DNA of 20,183 bases from a virus. The notes beneath the pieces are model-generated. The model was not told the origin of the DNA. It did not search any database and saw only the letters and a list, made by a program, of their open reading frames with translations. Both the position numbers and the translations under genes were made by a program. Below, in pieces: positions 1 through 7,076 of the stretch. How positions within the stretch are numbered: position 1 is the stretch's first letter; every line of letters begins with the position of its first letter. Location of the stretch: IMG/VR virus record IMGVR_UViG_3300006802_010838, positions 1 through 20,183 of that record; one strand, written 5' to 3'.

Positions 1-235
1 CCGCACCGTTAGTTATGCTGATACCTGCTCCCTGTGTAAGAGTTGCTGCTACTGGGTCAGCACCTGTCGATCCTATTGCAAGCTGTCCGTTAGTAAGCGC
101 TACGCTTGTAATGCCGTTAGATGCAGCACCTACAAGAACGCTATGGTTAGTTACCGTGACTCCCGTCCAAGTGCCTGCGCCGTCGTAACGGGCTAAGCCT
201 GTGCTATTTGCATTTATACTGTTTGCAGTAACCAT
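1..235 (-). CDS. Tail fibre-like protein, N-terminal part (runs off the left edge)
   Basis: The ATG at 235 opens a frame that stays open to base 1, giving about 78 residues. The product is rich in Gly, Ala, Ser, Thr and Asn and contains phrases such as GLARYDGAGTWTGV, TNHSVLVGAASNGITS and GQLAIGSTGADPV. These are typical of the repetitive beta-rich N-terminal parts of phage tail fibres and adhesins. An AAGAGGTT Shine-Dalgarno lies inside the last codons of the upstream endonuclease gene, about 12 nt before the ATG, and the stop of that gene is only 3 nt away. The gene is therefore probably translated from the same late tail-fibre message. The receptor-binding C-terminus is outside the window. 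Identification as a fibre is by composition and context; I recognise no catalytic domain. Confidence 0.75.
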   Translation of the reverse strand, partial: MVTANSINANSTGLARYDGAGTWTGVTVTNHSVLVGAASNGITSVALTNGQLAIGSTGADPVAATLTQGAGISITNGA

Positions 236-238
236 AAT

Positions 239-754
239 TTATTTTAACCTCTTCTTTCTGCCTGTTTTGTCTCTTATTTTATGTAATGTTGAATGACAAG
301 ATTGACATAGTACTTGCCCATTAGTTTCATCAAATCTAAGATCAGGAAATTCATAAAAACATTTTATGTGATGCACATGAAGCCTTTTATCATTTCCGCA
401 TTTTTCACATTTTCCTTTTGCTCTTTCTAAAACTTTCTCTCGCCACATTTTATAATATATTGAGCATCTATCTTGATCTTTGTGACGGCTATCATTTTTT
501 TTCCAATGATGCCTCCCTTCATTTACTGCCTTTCTTTGCCCTGACGAGATCGCTAATCTCCATTCTAAAGAATGTTTTTTCCCTCTTTGAGCCCTTGATT
601 GGTTTAGTTTTTGTATAGGGTCTTGATTCCTATCCAAAAGTTTATTGTTTTCATAACAGTGTCTGCAAGTAACTGTTCTACCATCAGGCTGTCTTTTATC
701 TTTCTTAAACGCTGTTTCTTTTTTTTCTAAACCACATCTTCTACATTTTTTCAT
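239..754 (-). CDS. HNH homing endonuclease (free-standing)
   Basis: 171 aa. Residues 4-33 form a small zinc-ribbon-like element (CRRC and CRHC). Residues about 53-75 (RGKKHSLEWRLAISSG) resemble the NUMOD3 DNA-binding motif of homing endonucleases. The C-terminal HNH nuclease has CEKC at 116-119, HVHH at 126-129, Asn145, CQSCH at 150-154 and His158: a Cys4 zinc site around a beta-beta-alpha-metal fold, complete in its key residues. Such enzymes cut a homologous allele lacking the gene and spread by repair. The gene sits between two tail-fibre genes, 3 nt from the next start, and is visibly more A/T- and Lys-rich than its neighbours, consistent with later insertion. A stem-loop abuts its start codon and contains the Shine-Dalgarno. 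No intron is apparent: both flanking genes have their own starts and stops. Confidence 0.88.
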   Translation of the reverse strand: MKKCRRCGLEKKETAFKKDKRQPDGRTVTCRHCYENNKLLDRNQDPIQKLNQSRAQRGKKHSLEWRLAISSGQRKAVNEGRHHWKKNDSRHKDQDRCSIYYKMWREKVLERAKGKCEKCGNDKRLHVHHIKCFYEFPDLRFDETNGQVLCQSCHSTLHKIRDKTGRKKRLK

Positions 755-789
755 GCTACACCTAACTTTTATACAAAGTTTACTGTAGC
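755..789 (-). promoter_or_regulatory. Stem-loop at the HNH gene start, candidate translational control
   Basis: Read on the minus strand, GCTACA (789-784 complement) pairs with TGTAGC (760-755), enclosing AACTTT and AAAGTT with a GTATA loop. This makes two 6-bp stems separated by a symmetric 3-nt internal loop. The outer stem ends exactly one base before the ATG at 754. The only plausible Shine-Dalgarno (AGGTG) lies in the internal loop and outer stem. Folding would hide the ribosome site on long read-through transcripts. No T-tract follows, so it is not a typical terminator. The pairing is seen directly; the regulatory role is inferred. Confidence 0.55.
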
Positions 790-797
790 ACTTAAAT

Positions 798-1484
798 CTA
801 TACCATTGTTAAATTGCCTAAGCTTCCTGGACCTACTTGCCACAGAAGATTTGCTGTTCTACATATAATTCTTATCGCATCGCCCTGTTGAGTGCTTGAT
901 AAAGAGCCCCCAACGCCTGCAGTTGTAGAGGTGTTGGCGAGCGTAATCTGTTGACCCGCAGCTTGTGTCACAGTAAAGCTCGTAGAGCCACAAAGAAGCA
1001 CCTCTATAGTATCGCCTACTGCACTTGTAGCGGGAAGTGCAAGGCTTAAAGCTCCTCCAGAAGAACAAAAATACCCACTGTTTACTACAAGAGTTTGAGA
1101 AGCGGAAATATTTGACCAAGAAACACTGGATGGCCCTGTTATAGTAAGGGTATTACCAGACGCTGATGTAGTTATTCCCCCAGAGCCTACAACATTCAAT
1201 GTTCCACTAGATGGACTAGCCGTTCCTACATCTGCATCTACAACAAGCGTATCTACAATTCCTGAGCCACTAATTGTGATGTTAGGATTAGAGTAGCCTA
1301 TAGAAATGCCACCAGAGCCTACTAAGTGACCCACGGCGATTTGTTGTGCTGGCGCGACTCCACCTGTACCAATAGCTAAATCACCGGCAGCGGTAAATTC
1401 GCCAGCATGGCTAAATTGCGTTCCAGTTGGGTCACTAAAATTTTGATTTCCGCACCAAAGAACTTGGTTATCAAAGCCAGGCAA
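798..1484 (-). CDS. Tail fibre / adhesin-like structural protein, TTG start
   Basis: 228 aa, apparently starting at TTG (1484). An in-frame TAA immediately precedes that codon and no ATG occurs near the N-terminus. GGTGG lies about 6 nt upstream. The N-terminus (PGFDNQVLWCGNQNF) looks like a conserved docking region. The middle holds glycine-rich beta repeats (GSGGISIGYSNPNITISG, and a GTLNVVGSGGITTSASGNT module) common in phage fibre proteins. The last 110 residues resemble an independent domain: a GYFCSSGGALSLALP strand, then GDTIEV, TQAAGQQI, STTAGVGG and a terminal WQVGPGSLGN. That C-terminal plan recurs in the 120-aa protein at 2166-2528, suggesting paralogous modules. The gene lies in the tail-fibre operon between a C1q-like protein and the HNH gene. 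Fibre identity is by motif and context; the receptor is unknown. Confidence 0.75.
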   Translation of the reverse strand: MPGFDNQVLWCGNQNFSDPTGTQFSHAGEFTAAGDLAIGTGGVAPAQQIAVGHLVGSGGISIGYSNPNITISGSGIVDTLVVDADVGTASPSSGTLNVVGSGGITTSASGNTLTITGPSSVSWSNISASQTLVVNSGYFCSSGGALSLALPATSAVGDTIEVLLCGSTSFTVTQAAGQQITLANTSTTAGVGGSLSSTQQGDAIRIICRTANLLWQVGPGSLGNLTMV

Positions 1485-1497
1485 TTAATGCCACCAT

Positions 1498-2157
1498 TTA
1501 AAGAAGTTTTACTATGTTTAGGTAAGTGTAAAGTCCAAAACTGTCATTAAGAATATTTACAGTTTTAGTTCCGTTATACACGCCAATATTAATATAAATT
1601 GTATTAGTTGAAGAGTAACTATTTACTCCACATATAGGCAGCGTTACTAAGCCTGCTTCTGACATGGCATATGGATTGTAAACTTGCCTTGTAAAGGTTC
1701 CCGCATTAGAAACAACATTCATTTCACAAGCAGTATGTGATGCGCCAAGCCCTGATAAAGTAACCTGACCTGTGATTAAATAAATCCCGTTTGATGGGCA
1801 TGTAAAAACACCTGTTCCAGTATTAAAATTAGAACCTTGTTGAAATACTTGGCTATTAAATACTACTGTAACTACAGTTCCATCGCCTGTAGCATTGCTC
1901 ATGGCAGAAGAAACAAACCAACTACCAGCAGTTTGACTTGTGTTGCTATATACTCCGCCAGAACTTATTTGCGGGCCAGCATAATTTACAAGACTTGTAC
2001 CATTGTATGTAACCACACCATTGCTTTGAGTAAAGCTTGTGGCATTTGTGCCTCCGTTAGCTATAGGAATTGTCGTAACTCCTGAAAAAGAGTTTGTCCC
2101 ATCGAACTTAACAAATCCTGCGGCTGTGATATCAAGGGCGTTGGCTGGGGTTCCCAT
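1498..2157 (-). CDS. Tail fibre protein with C1q/TNF-like C-terminal domain
   Basis: 219 aa, start ATG 2157 behind AGGAG (spacing about 6). The N-terminus carries the fibre connector phrase IPIANGGTNATSFTQSNGVV, very common in modular phage fibres. From about residue 75 the sequence has the C1q-like pattern: FVSSAMSNATGDGTVVTVVF, then QGSNFNTGTGVFTCPSNGIY, a Tyr-rich middle, and a final TYLNIVKLL strand. C1q/TNF folds form trimeric jelly-rolls, which suits a trimeric receptor-binding tip. The stop is 13 nt from the next start. I rate the C1q-like call as likely rather than certain because it rests on motif recognition, not on a profile match. Confidence 0.7.
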   Translation of the reverse strand: MGTPANALDITAAGFVKFDGTNSFSGVTTIPIANGGTNATSFTQSNGVVTYNGTSLVNYAGPQISSGGVYSNTSQTAGSWFVSSAMSNATGDGTVVTVVFNSQVFQQGSNFNTGTGVFTCPSNGIYLITGQVTLSGLGASHTACEMNVVSNAGTFTRQVYNPYAMSEAGLVTLPICGVNSYSSTNTIYINIGVYNGTKTVNILNDSFGLYTYLNIVKLL

Positions 2158-2165
2158 AAAAGCTC

Positions 2166-2528
2166 CTAAGCTAGAACCCAGGTACCTTCTGTAGAAATAG
2201 AGTACCAGGATGTGTTTGCAGATCTATAAACTAAATAAACTGAATTTCCTGATGCAGAACTTGTAGCTGTTCCGCCTGCAGAAGAGGCTGTGCTACCCAT
2301 TCGGATAACATCTGTTCCTGAAGCATCGATTATTACATTACTCGATGTAGCAGTTTCGATAATAACAACTTGGCCTTGAGTTGCTCCTGTGGGCAAAGTA
2401 GCTGTAAGAGCTGCAGTGCAAAAATATCCATTATTAACAGATGCGGTGAAATCTGTACTTTTATCAGTAAAAGTGAAATTTGTTGCACTTCCCCCACTGG
2501 TTGATCCAATGCTTCCAGCTTGTGACAT
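2166..2528 (-). CDS. Small tail-associated beta protein with SQAG N-terminus
   Basis: 120 aa, ATG 2528 behind AAGGAT. It begins MSQAGSIGSTSGG, sharing the first residues with the next upstream gene (2538-2945). The remainder is one compact beta domain: NNGYFCTAALTATLP, GQVVIIETATSSNVIID, SGTDVIRMG, AGGTATSSASGNSVYLVYR and a C-terminal SWYSISTEGTW. This matches, in order, the C-terminal domain of the 228-aa protein at 798-1484 (GYFC, LP, QI, TTAGVGGS, WQV), so the two may be alternative presentations of the same fibre-tip domain. It lies 8 nt after the start region of its downstream neighbour, in the same message. I do not know a named family for it. Confidence 0.7.
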   Translation of the reverse strand: MSQAGSIGSTSGGSATNFTFTDKSTDFTASVNNGYFCTAALTATLPTGATQGQVVIIETATSSNVIIDASGTDVIRMGSTASSAGGTATSSASGNSVYLVYRSANTSWYSISTEGTWVLA

Positions 2529-2537
2529 TATAAATCC

Positions 2538-2945
2538 TTAAACTGTAAATCCAAAAACAATACATCTACCTGTACACACATCAGCAGTCACTCCTGAGGT
2601 GATATTTAACACTAATGCTGTCGAAGGCTGCAATAATGGATATCCGGCGGCTGCCCCAGGTTCATCAATTAAAAAACTGGAAAATTGATTCACGTCATCA
2701 AAACCAAATGCCACACTTTGCACATAGTCATCGTAAGCTGCTGCTGTAAACCCTATGTTAAAAGTTCCATCACCAGAAAAGTTTGTTACAGCATCTGTAA
2801 CAAAGGTATAGGCATAGGGAACGAACTCACTTGAACCATTAGTGAGCAATGTAGTGTTTCCTGTAGCTGTGAAATTGATAGTAGGTGAAACAAACTTCAC
2901 CATTTGCTGACTACTACTCCCTACAATTGCTCCAGCTTGTGACAT
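2538..2945 (-). CDS. Virion-associated protein of unknown function, SQAG N-terminus
   Basis: 135 aa, ATG 2945, only a weak GCGGTG upstream. It starts MSQAGAIVGSSSQQ, the same N-terminal tag as the neighbouring 120-aa protein; the first 15 coding bases are identical in the two genes. After that it shows alternating hydrophobic strands rich in Phe, Thr and Val (FTATGNTTLL, VPYAYTFVTDAV, GDGTFNIGFTAAAYDDYV) and a Cys-containing end (DVCTGRCIVFGFTV). There are no predicted membrane helices and no catalytic motif. The context between tail-fibre genes argues for a small tail or fibre component. I recognise no family. Confidence 0.65.
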   Translation of the reverse strand: MSQAGAIVGSSSQQMVKFVSPTINFTATGNTTLLTNGSSEFVPYAYTFVTDAVTNFSGDGTFNIGFTAAAYDDYVQSVAFGFDDVNQFSSFLIDEPGAAAGYPLLQPSTALVLNITSGVTADVCTGRCIVFGFTV

Positions 2946-2948
2946 GAT

Positions 2949-3281
2949 TTACACCGCATAGTAGGTTGATAAATAAACGGTTCCAGTGCCTGCTGCACCT
3001 TTTACCGATATTTGAACTCCTGCAGCCAAGCAAAATTCACTATCTGCAACTCTATCCGAAGTAACGTCAATTAATAAAAAAGATCCAGTAGGAATATACT
3101 CATGATCAGTGGTTCCCCCATCATATGATACAGTCACATCTACACTTGTGTTATTTGTGATCTTGAATATCCGAATAGGGTGCGCCATAACCGCGCCAAG
3201 AGTCTGATATGACCCTGTGAATGTAGAGGCTGCCCGTGACCGGAGAGCCTCGAAAGCTAGTTTACTTTGTACAGCGGGCAT
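2949..3281 (-). CDS. Small virion structural protein of unknown role
   Basis: 110 aa, ATG 3281 behind AAGAGGTT (spacing 3-5). The sequence is a compact beta protein: SRAASTFTGSYQTLGAV, HPIRIFKITNNTSVDVTVSY, a DHEYIPTGSFLLIDV strand pair, and the terminal VKGAAGTGTVYLSTYYAV. Proteins with this look, including the TFTGSYQ..G start and the GAAGTG.VYLS ending, recur beside tail genes of podovirus-like phages, where they are annotated only as virion proteins. The stop is 3 nt before the following start, so expression is coupled. It may be a tail decoration or fibre-attachment subunit; this is inferred from context. Confidence 0.7.
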   Translation of the reverse strand: MPAVQSKLAFEALRSRAASTFTGSYQTLGAVMAHPIRIFKITNNTSVDVTVSYDGGTTDHEYIPTGSFLLIDVTSDRVADSEFCLAAGVQISVKGAAGTGTVYLSTYYAV

Positions 3282-3289
3282 ATAACCTC

Positions 3290-4009
3290 TTAGTTAACAA
3301 TAAACCATGCAACAGTTGATGTATCAGTAGCATCTGCTGATGTGATAACAAAACTTGTTGATGCAGTTTTTGCAGTAACTGCCATGGCTTTAGCAACCGC
3401 AACAGTTCCTAAGGCCTGACATTGTAGAAAAATCATCGAGTTTGCTGTCACGGCAGTTGTAGCAACTGTAGCAGTTCCACCCACTAAAGCAACTGTACCA
3501 AAAGAGTTTGCTCCTGCTGTAGTTGTTGAACCTACGCTTGTTGAGCTAATCTTATTTCCAGCAGTTCCTAGAACAATGTTACCGTTAGTGGCTGTGATAT
3601 TGCCCAACGTTGCGGTAAGAGCGGTGGTAGTAGTCAAAGAGCCAGGTGCAGTTATTGCAGCAGGTAGGCTGAAGGTAGTTGTACCAGCGGTTTCAGCTTT
3701 AGATATTTGGTTCGCAGTGCCCGCAAGAACATAGTTGCCAGCTACTGGAGCGTTGCTGTTAATTGTGTTAATGTCGGCTGAGCTACCACCAACGACTGCC
3801 CATGTCGTACCACCTGCAAGACCTGTGCTTGCTACACATATGTATACACTAGATGCTGTCTTATTGACGTAAATATCGCCAATATTAGCATCACGCATGT
3901 TTGTAGAAGGTGCTCCAGCTTGTACAGTGACGTTTGACGGATTAGCGACTTGTGCTCCGCCAAAAAATGGAACTACCTTATTACCGCCTATACCACTATT
4001 AAAAGGCAT
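3290..4009 (-). CDS. Tail fibre-like protein, first gene of the fibre operon
   Basis: 239 aa, ATG 4009, the first gene downstream of the promoter element at 4041-4124; GGAG lies about 12 nt upstream. The N-terminus (MPFNSGIGGNKVVPFFGG) is followed by a segment resembling fibre head domains (GAPSTNMRDANIGDIYVNKTASSVYICVAS: the pattern of a short tag telling that a text-like beta strand is solvent exposed). The centre is a long low-complexity Thr/Ala/Gly/Asn beta repeat (TTTTALTATLGNITATNGNI and following). The C-terminus (STSFVITSADATDTSTVAWF) is a motif I associate with phage fibre C-termini. It is probably the shaft of a fibre or appendage. Leading the fibre operon suggests high or separately timed expression. 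Confidence 0.75.
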   Translation of the reverse strand: MPFNSGIGGNKVVPFFGGAQVANPSNVTVQAGAPSTNMRDANIGDIYVNKTASSVYICVASTGLAGGTTWAVVGGSSADINTINSNAPVAGNYVLAGTANQISKAETAGTTTFSLPAAITAPGSLTTTTALTATLGNITATNGNIVLGTAGNKISSTSVGSTTTAGANSFGTVALVGGTATVATTAVTANSMIFLQCQALGTVAVAKAMAVTAKTASTSFVITSADATDTSTVAWFIVN

Positions 4010-4040
4010 ATTTTTCTTGCTCCTAGATTAGGATTTGATT

Positions 4041-4124
4041 TAGTTAACACTATCGTATTATAAATGAGGAGAAACTGCAAAAAGAAAGATTGTATCTTGT
4101 GGTAAATTGTGGTTAATGTTAAGC
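4041..4124 (-). promoter_or_regulatory. Late promoter element, copy A (drives the tail-fibre operon)
   Basis: This non-coding 84-bp block aligns without gaps to 17216-17299, with about 60 identical positions. On the minus strand it carries TTGCAG (4080-4075), a 17-bp spacer and TACGAT (4057-4052), an upstream 11-mer TAACATTAACC (4121-4111) and a downstream TTAACTA (4047-4041). An overlapping TATAAT lies just upstream of TACGAT. The ATG of the first fibre gene is 32 bp beyond the block. A 13-bp palindrome, TCCTAgatTAGGA, sits at 4021-4033 in the leader. Conservation of both boxes with identical spacing in a second copy is the main support. Confidence 0.75.
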
Positions 4125-4154
4125 TTGGGGAAATAGGAAATTAATAAATGTCTA

Positions 4155-5642
4155 TTATTTGGTTTTTGATTGCTTGCTGGGTTTTTCTTTCTGCTCAGGA
4201 CGGATAGTTTCTATATCGAAATCTTTAGTTTCTTTATAAAAATCTGGTGCTTCTTCTTTAAGAGCTTCTCTAAGTTCTTGAAAAGACTTTTGTGCCAGAA
4301 TTATATTATTATTGTTTAAAGCATGAACAGTTTTTACACCCAAACTTTGATATCTTGGATTCATTAACATAGCGGTTGCGACTTGTTGAGCTCCCACAAA
4401 CTTGAGCACTCCTTTTAACATCCTATAATCTCCACTAAGAACACCCCAAATTGCTGCAGCACCTTTAACAATTGGTAAAACATTAGGTTGAGCAGGTGGT
4501 CTTAACATACGAGCAGTTCTATAGCGATTAGAAGCCAACTCATTAACTAATCTGAATTCCTCACCCAATTCTGGTGATATATGTTCTAAAGCTCTTCTTG
4601 TAACTTCTTGAAATCTTCCAATTATTCTATGGTTGTTTACTTCATGATTTACATGCTGATAAAACTGTATAAAATCTTCACCTAAACCCGGACTATTTAC
4701 TAAGTCTCTAAGGGAAGGTCGAATTTGTCTCCTAACAGATTCAGGCAAATTATGAAGCTCTTGCGCATAGTCCGTAAAAACCTGTCTCACATTATTTCTA
4801 GGTAAAGGTTGGGTAGCTCCAGGAGAATTTCTCAAAGAATCATATATTTGTCCTAATGCTTCACGGCTATCTTCTAATGCTTCTTGAGTTCGCTCACCTT
4901 TATTTGCAATTCTAGCAAGTGATCTTCTCCACCAATTTTGCTCTTTAACTGCCGGCACTAATTGTTGTTCTGTCATTCCCCTTGCACGACCAAAATTTAT
5001 TAATTCTTGTTCTCGAGGAGTTGATCCGACCAATCTTCTATTTAAGTTAGGAGCGGCAAATGCTAAAATTTCGGCAATTGTTTGAGCTCCAGGGCCAAAT
5101 CCTGCTTCTTCAGTTGCCTGTCCTAATCCTGCGGCTGCTAAAGTTCTTATGCCTTTGCCAACTATTCCTCCTGGGCCTAATAAAGCATTCGGTGCTATTC
5201 GTGTAGTTCTCTCAACTATCCTTTCTGGCAAACCTTCCTTAATGGGCAATTTATTTTCTAACTCTTGATCTAATTGCCCTTTTTCAAACTCATCCATAGG
5301 TTGAGGGGTTTGCTTCTCATCAGCAGTCAATGAGTCAAAACCGTATATTTTACCTATTTCCTTATCACCTTCTTCAAAAGCAGATGGCTTCATAGATTCT
5401 GCAATAAGATCACGAGTATCTGCTCCAAATCTTATTAATCCCCTACCAGCAGCATTTACAAGAGATTTGAATCTAGAGATATCTTGATATGTTGGAGCAT
5501 CCATAGAGGCTCTAGCGAAATCCATTTCTTCACTTGTTGGTGAATAGGTCGATTCCTGTTTATGTGAAACAGATCTAGAGGTAATAGGCCTGCTTTCTCG
5601 AGCAAAATCTAATTCGGATTCGGTAGGTGAATATTTACTCAT
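4155..5642 (-). CDS. Candidate internal virion / ejection protein
   Basis: 495 aa. Its ATG (5642) overlaps the stop of the preceding gene by 4 nt (ATGA). The N-terminus holds two copies of a 14-residue motif, YSPTESELDFARES (about 4-17) and YSPTSEEMDFARAS (about 33-46). A glycine/alanine-rich hydrophobic stretch follows near residues 150-200 (NALLGPGGIVGKGIRTLAAA, AEILAFAAPN). The rest is charged and helical, ending in a Lys/Glu-rich tail (EKPSKQSKTK). Large helical proteins after the tail tube genes are usually ejected internal proteins in podoviruses, and the amphipathic Gly-rich part could contact membrane. No lysozyme or transglycosylase motif is visible. It is the last gene before the fibre promoter; no terminator follows its stop. 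Confidence 0.6.
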   Translation of the reverse strand: MSKYSPTESELDFARESRPITSRSVSHKQESTYSPTSEEMDFARASMDAPTYQDISRFKSLVNAAGRGLIRFGADTRDLIAESMKPSAFEEGDKEIGKIYGFDSLTADEKQTPQPMDEFEKGQLDQELENKLPIKEGLPERIVERTTRIAPNALLGPGGIVGKGIRTLAAAGLGQATEEAGFGPGAQTIAEILAFAAPNLNRRLVGSTPREQELINFGRARGMTEQQLVPAVKEQNWWRRSLARIANKGERTQEALEDSREALGQIYDSLRNSPGATQPLPRNNVRQVFTDYAQELHNLPESVRRQIRPSLRDLVNSPGLGEDFIQFYQHVNHEVNNHRIIGRFQEVTRRALEHISPELGEEFRLVNELASNRYRTARMLRPPAQPNVLPIVKGAAAIWGVLSGDYRMLKGVLKFVGAQQVATAMLMNPRYQSLGVKTVHALNNNNIILAQKSFQELREALKEEAPDFYKETKDFDIETIRPEQKEKPSKQSKTK

Positions 5643-7069
5643 TCTATGAACTCATTAACTTGTGCATTATTATAAATCTTATATCCCTGCATTTTTGCTC
5701 TTTCTATGGTCTTTTTCTCCCTTTCTTCCATAGAGAGTTTTGGATCAGTTTTTCTATAAAGCACTTGGTACATCTGTCTTGTCAAAGGCGTTCCCTGAGG
5801 AACTTTCTGATTGGCAACTTTACTTAATCCTCTGTCACCTTTTTCTTTTTCCCAATAAACTCGTGTTCTATAAGATAATCTATCCAATATCTCTTTTGAT
5901 CTTGGTTGTAAAGCCTTTTCCACTCTAGAATCAATATCTTTACCAACATATCCAAGAGTAGCTCTATCTTGCTCTTCTAAGGCATTAGATATATCTAATT
6001 TAGCTTTAGCTAAATCATATGATGCCTGAACACCTTCCATAACAGTTTCATTTGCTTCTTGAGACTGACCAGCTCTCGGAAAAGCTGTAGACATAACCTG
6101 TTCTAACCATCTATTTTGAGCTCTAGCACTCACTTGAGAAAGATTTCCTACTAAGAATTCTTTTGCAGCTAAGTTTAATCCTGCACCTGCAGCAGATTCA
6201 AAGGCAGGAATCCCAGTAATTCTAGCTAAGTTTGATCCAGAAAATACTCCGACATCCCCTGATGATAAGGCTTGTCTAGCTAATTGTAATGCCTGTTCTT
6301 TAACTGGAAGAGATTCTCTTAATCCCTGAAGATTCTTTCTAAAACCTTCGGTTTCTTTTGATGCATAATCTCTTTCACTCGCAAAGATATCTCTTTGTAA
6401 CTTCTCATTAGCACGCAAGCTCTTCCTAATCTGATTAGCCTTATTCTGATAAAAATTCAACGCATCTTTATCATGAATCGCTGCCGCTTCTTGTGCTGCC
6501 TGTTCATATGCAGCTATTTCTTTCTCAGGAGCAATCTGTCTTTGTTGTAGCATAGGAGTAGCTTGTGGTGCACCCATAGGCACATTACCACCTTGAGGTA
6601 TTACTTGCGGCTGGTTAAGCGCTGTAGCATTTCTTGCTGCCATAGCTGGAGCGTTAGGAGTAAACCCTGGCTGAGTCAGTGTTCCTTGAGGCTCAGCACC
6701 TGGTTGTACTTGGTTCACAGGTTCATTAGGTCTAATTGTAGGCGTACGACCAGACATGTCAGGAACCCAACTTCTATCTCGCTGTTCTGGATTTGACATG
6801 CCAAGATTTCGGCTCAGGTTTTCTTGGATTTGCTGAAGTGCACTCTGATTTGCAGTTTGCTTCAGTATATCCGATCCAAGTTTCTCGTGGCCAAGTGAGG
6901 CCAATAACATTGCTTTTTGAATAGGCGTAGCTCTAGGATCATCTAATAATTTTTGAACTCTAGCAATTTGAACTTGTTTGCTAATTTCTTGAACTCCAGA
7001 CAATATACCCTGTTGAATAGGATTAACTTTTGGTTGGAGATATTCATTTCCCCCGACATATTTTGCCAT
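5639..7069 (-). CDS. Candidate internal virion / ejection protein (helical)
   Basis: 476 aa. I place the start at ATG 7069 (MAKYVGGNEYLQ) because GAAGGT lies 5 nt upstream and the gene then begins 7 nt after the preceding stop. A longer frame from 7099 would overlap that gene and has no better site. The protein is almost wholly helical: Q-rich amphipathic N-terminus (GVQEISKQVQIARVQKLLDD), a Pro/Gln/Asn-rich linker near residues 105-190 (QPGAEPQGTLTQPGFTPNAP), then heptad-like helices (QLARQALSSGDVG, NRWLEQVMSTAFPRAGQSQE). The architecture and place after the nozzle gene resemble podovirus internal core or ejection proteins. Function is inferred from position only. Confidence 0.62.
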   Translation of the reverse strand: MAKYVGGNEYLQPKVNPIQQGILSGVQEISKQVQIARVQKLLDDPRATPIQKAMLLASLGHEKLGSDILKQTANQSALQQIQENLSRNLGMSNPEQRDRSWVPDMSGRTPTIRPNEPVNQVQPGAEPQGTLTQPGFTPNAPAMAARNATALNQPQVIPQGGNVPMGAPQATPMLQQRQIAPEKEIAAYEQAAQEAAAIHDKDALNFYQNKANQIRKSLRANEKLQRDIFASERDYASKETEGFRKNLQGLRESLPVKEQALQLARQALSSGDVGVFSGSNLARITGIPAFESAAGAGLNLAAKEFLVGNLSQVSARAQNRWLEQVMSTAFPRAGQSQEANETVMEGVQASYDLAKAKLDISNALEEQDRATLGYVGKDIDSRVEKALQPRSKEILDRLSYRTRVYWEKEKGDRGLSKVANQKVPQGTPLTRQMYQVLYRKTDPKLSMEEREKKTIERAKMQGYKIYNNAQVNEFIE

Positions 7070-7076
7070 ATTACCT

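Noticed and set aside
418-618. Plus-strand frame opposite the HNH gene
   Set aside because: The minus-strand frame has a complete HNH motif; the plus frame is a Leu/Phe-rich antisense artefact.
239-754. Group I intron carrying the HNH gene
   Set aside because: Both flanking genes have their own starts and stops with only 3 and 43 nt of non-coding DNA, leaving no room for intron core structures.
859-1119. 86-residue minus-strand frame inside the 798-1484 gene
   Set aside because: It is a shifted-frame shadow, rich in Cys, Arg and Tyr without domain pattern, inside a well-supported beta-rich gene.
4052-4068. T7-type promoter resemblance (TAATACGA on the minus strand)
   Set aside because: Only about eight bases match the T7 core, the second copy lacks TAA at that place, and no single-subunit RNA polymerase is encoded in the window. 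A -35/-10 promoter explains both copies better.
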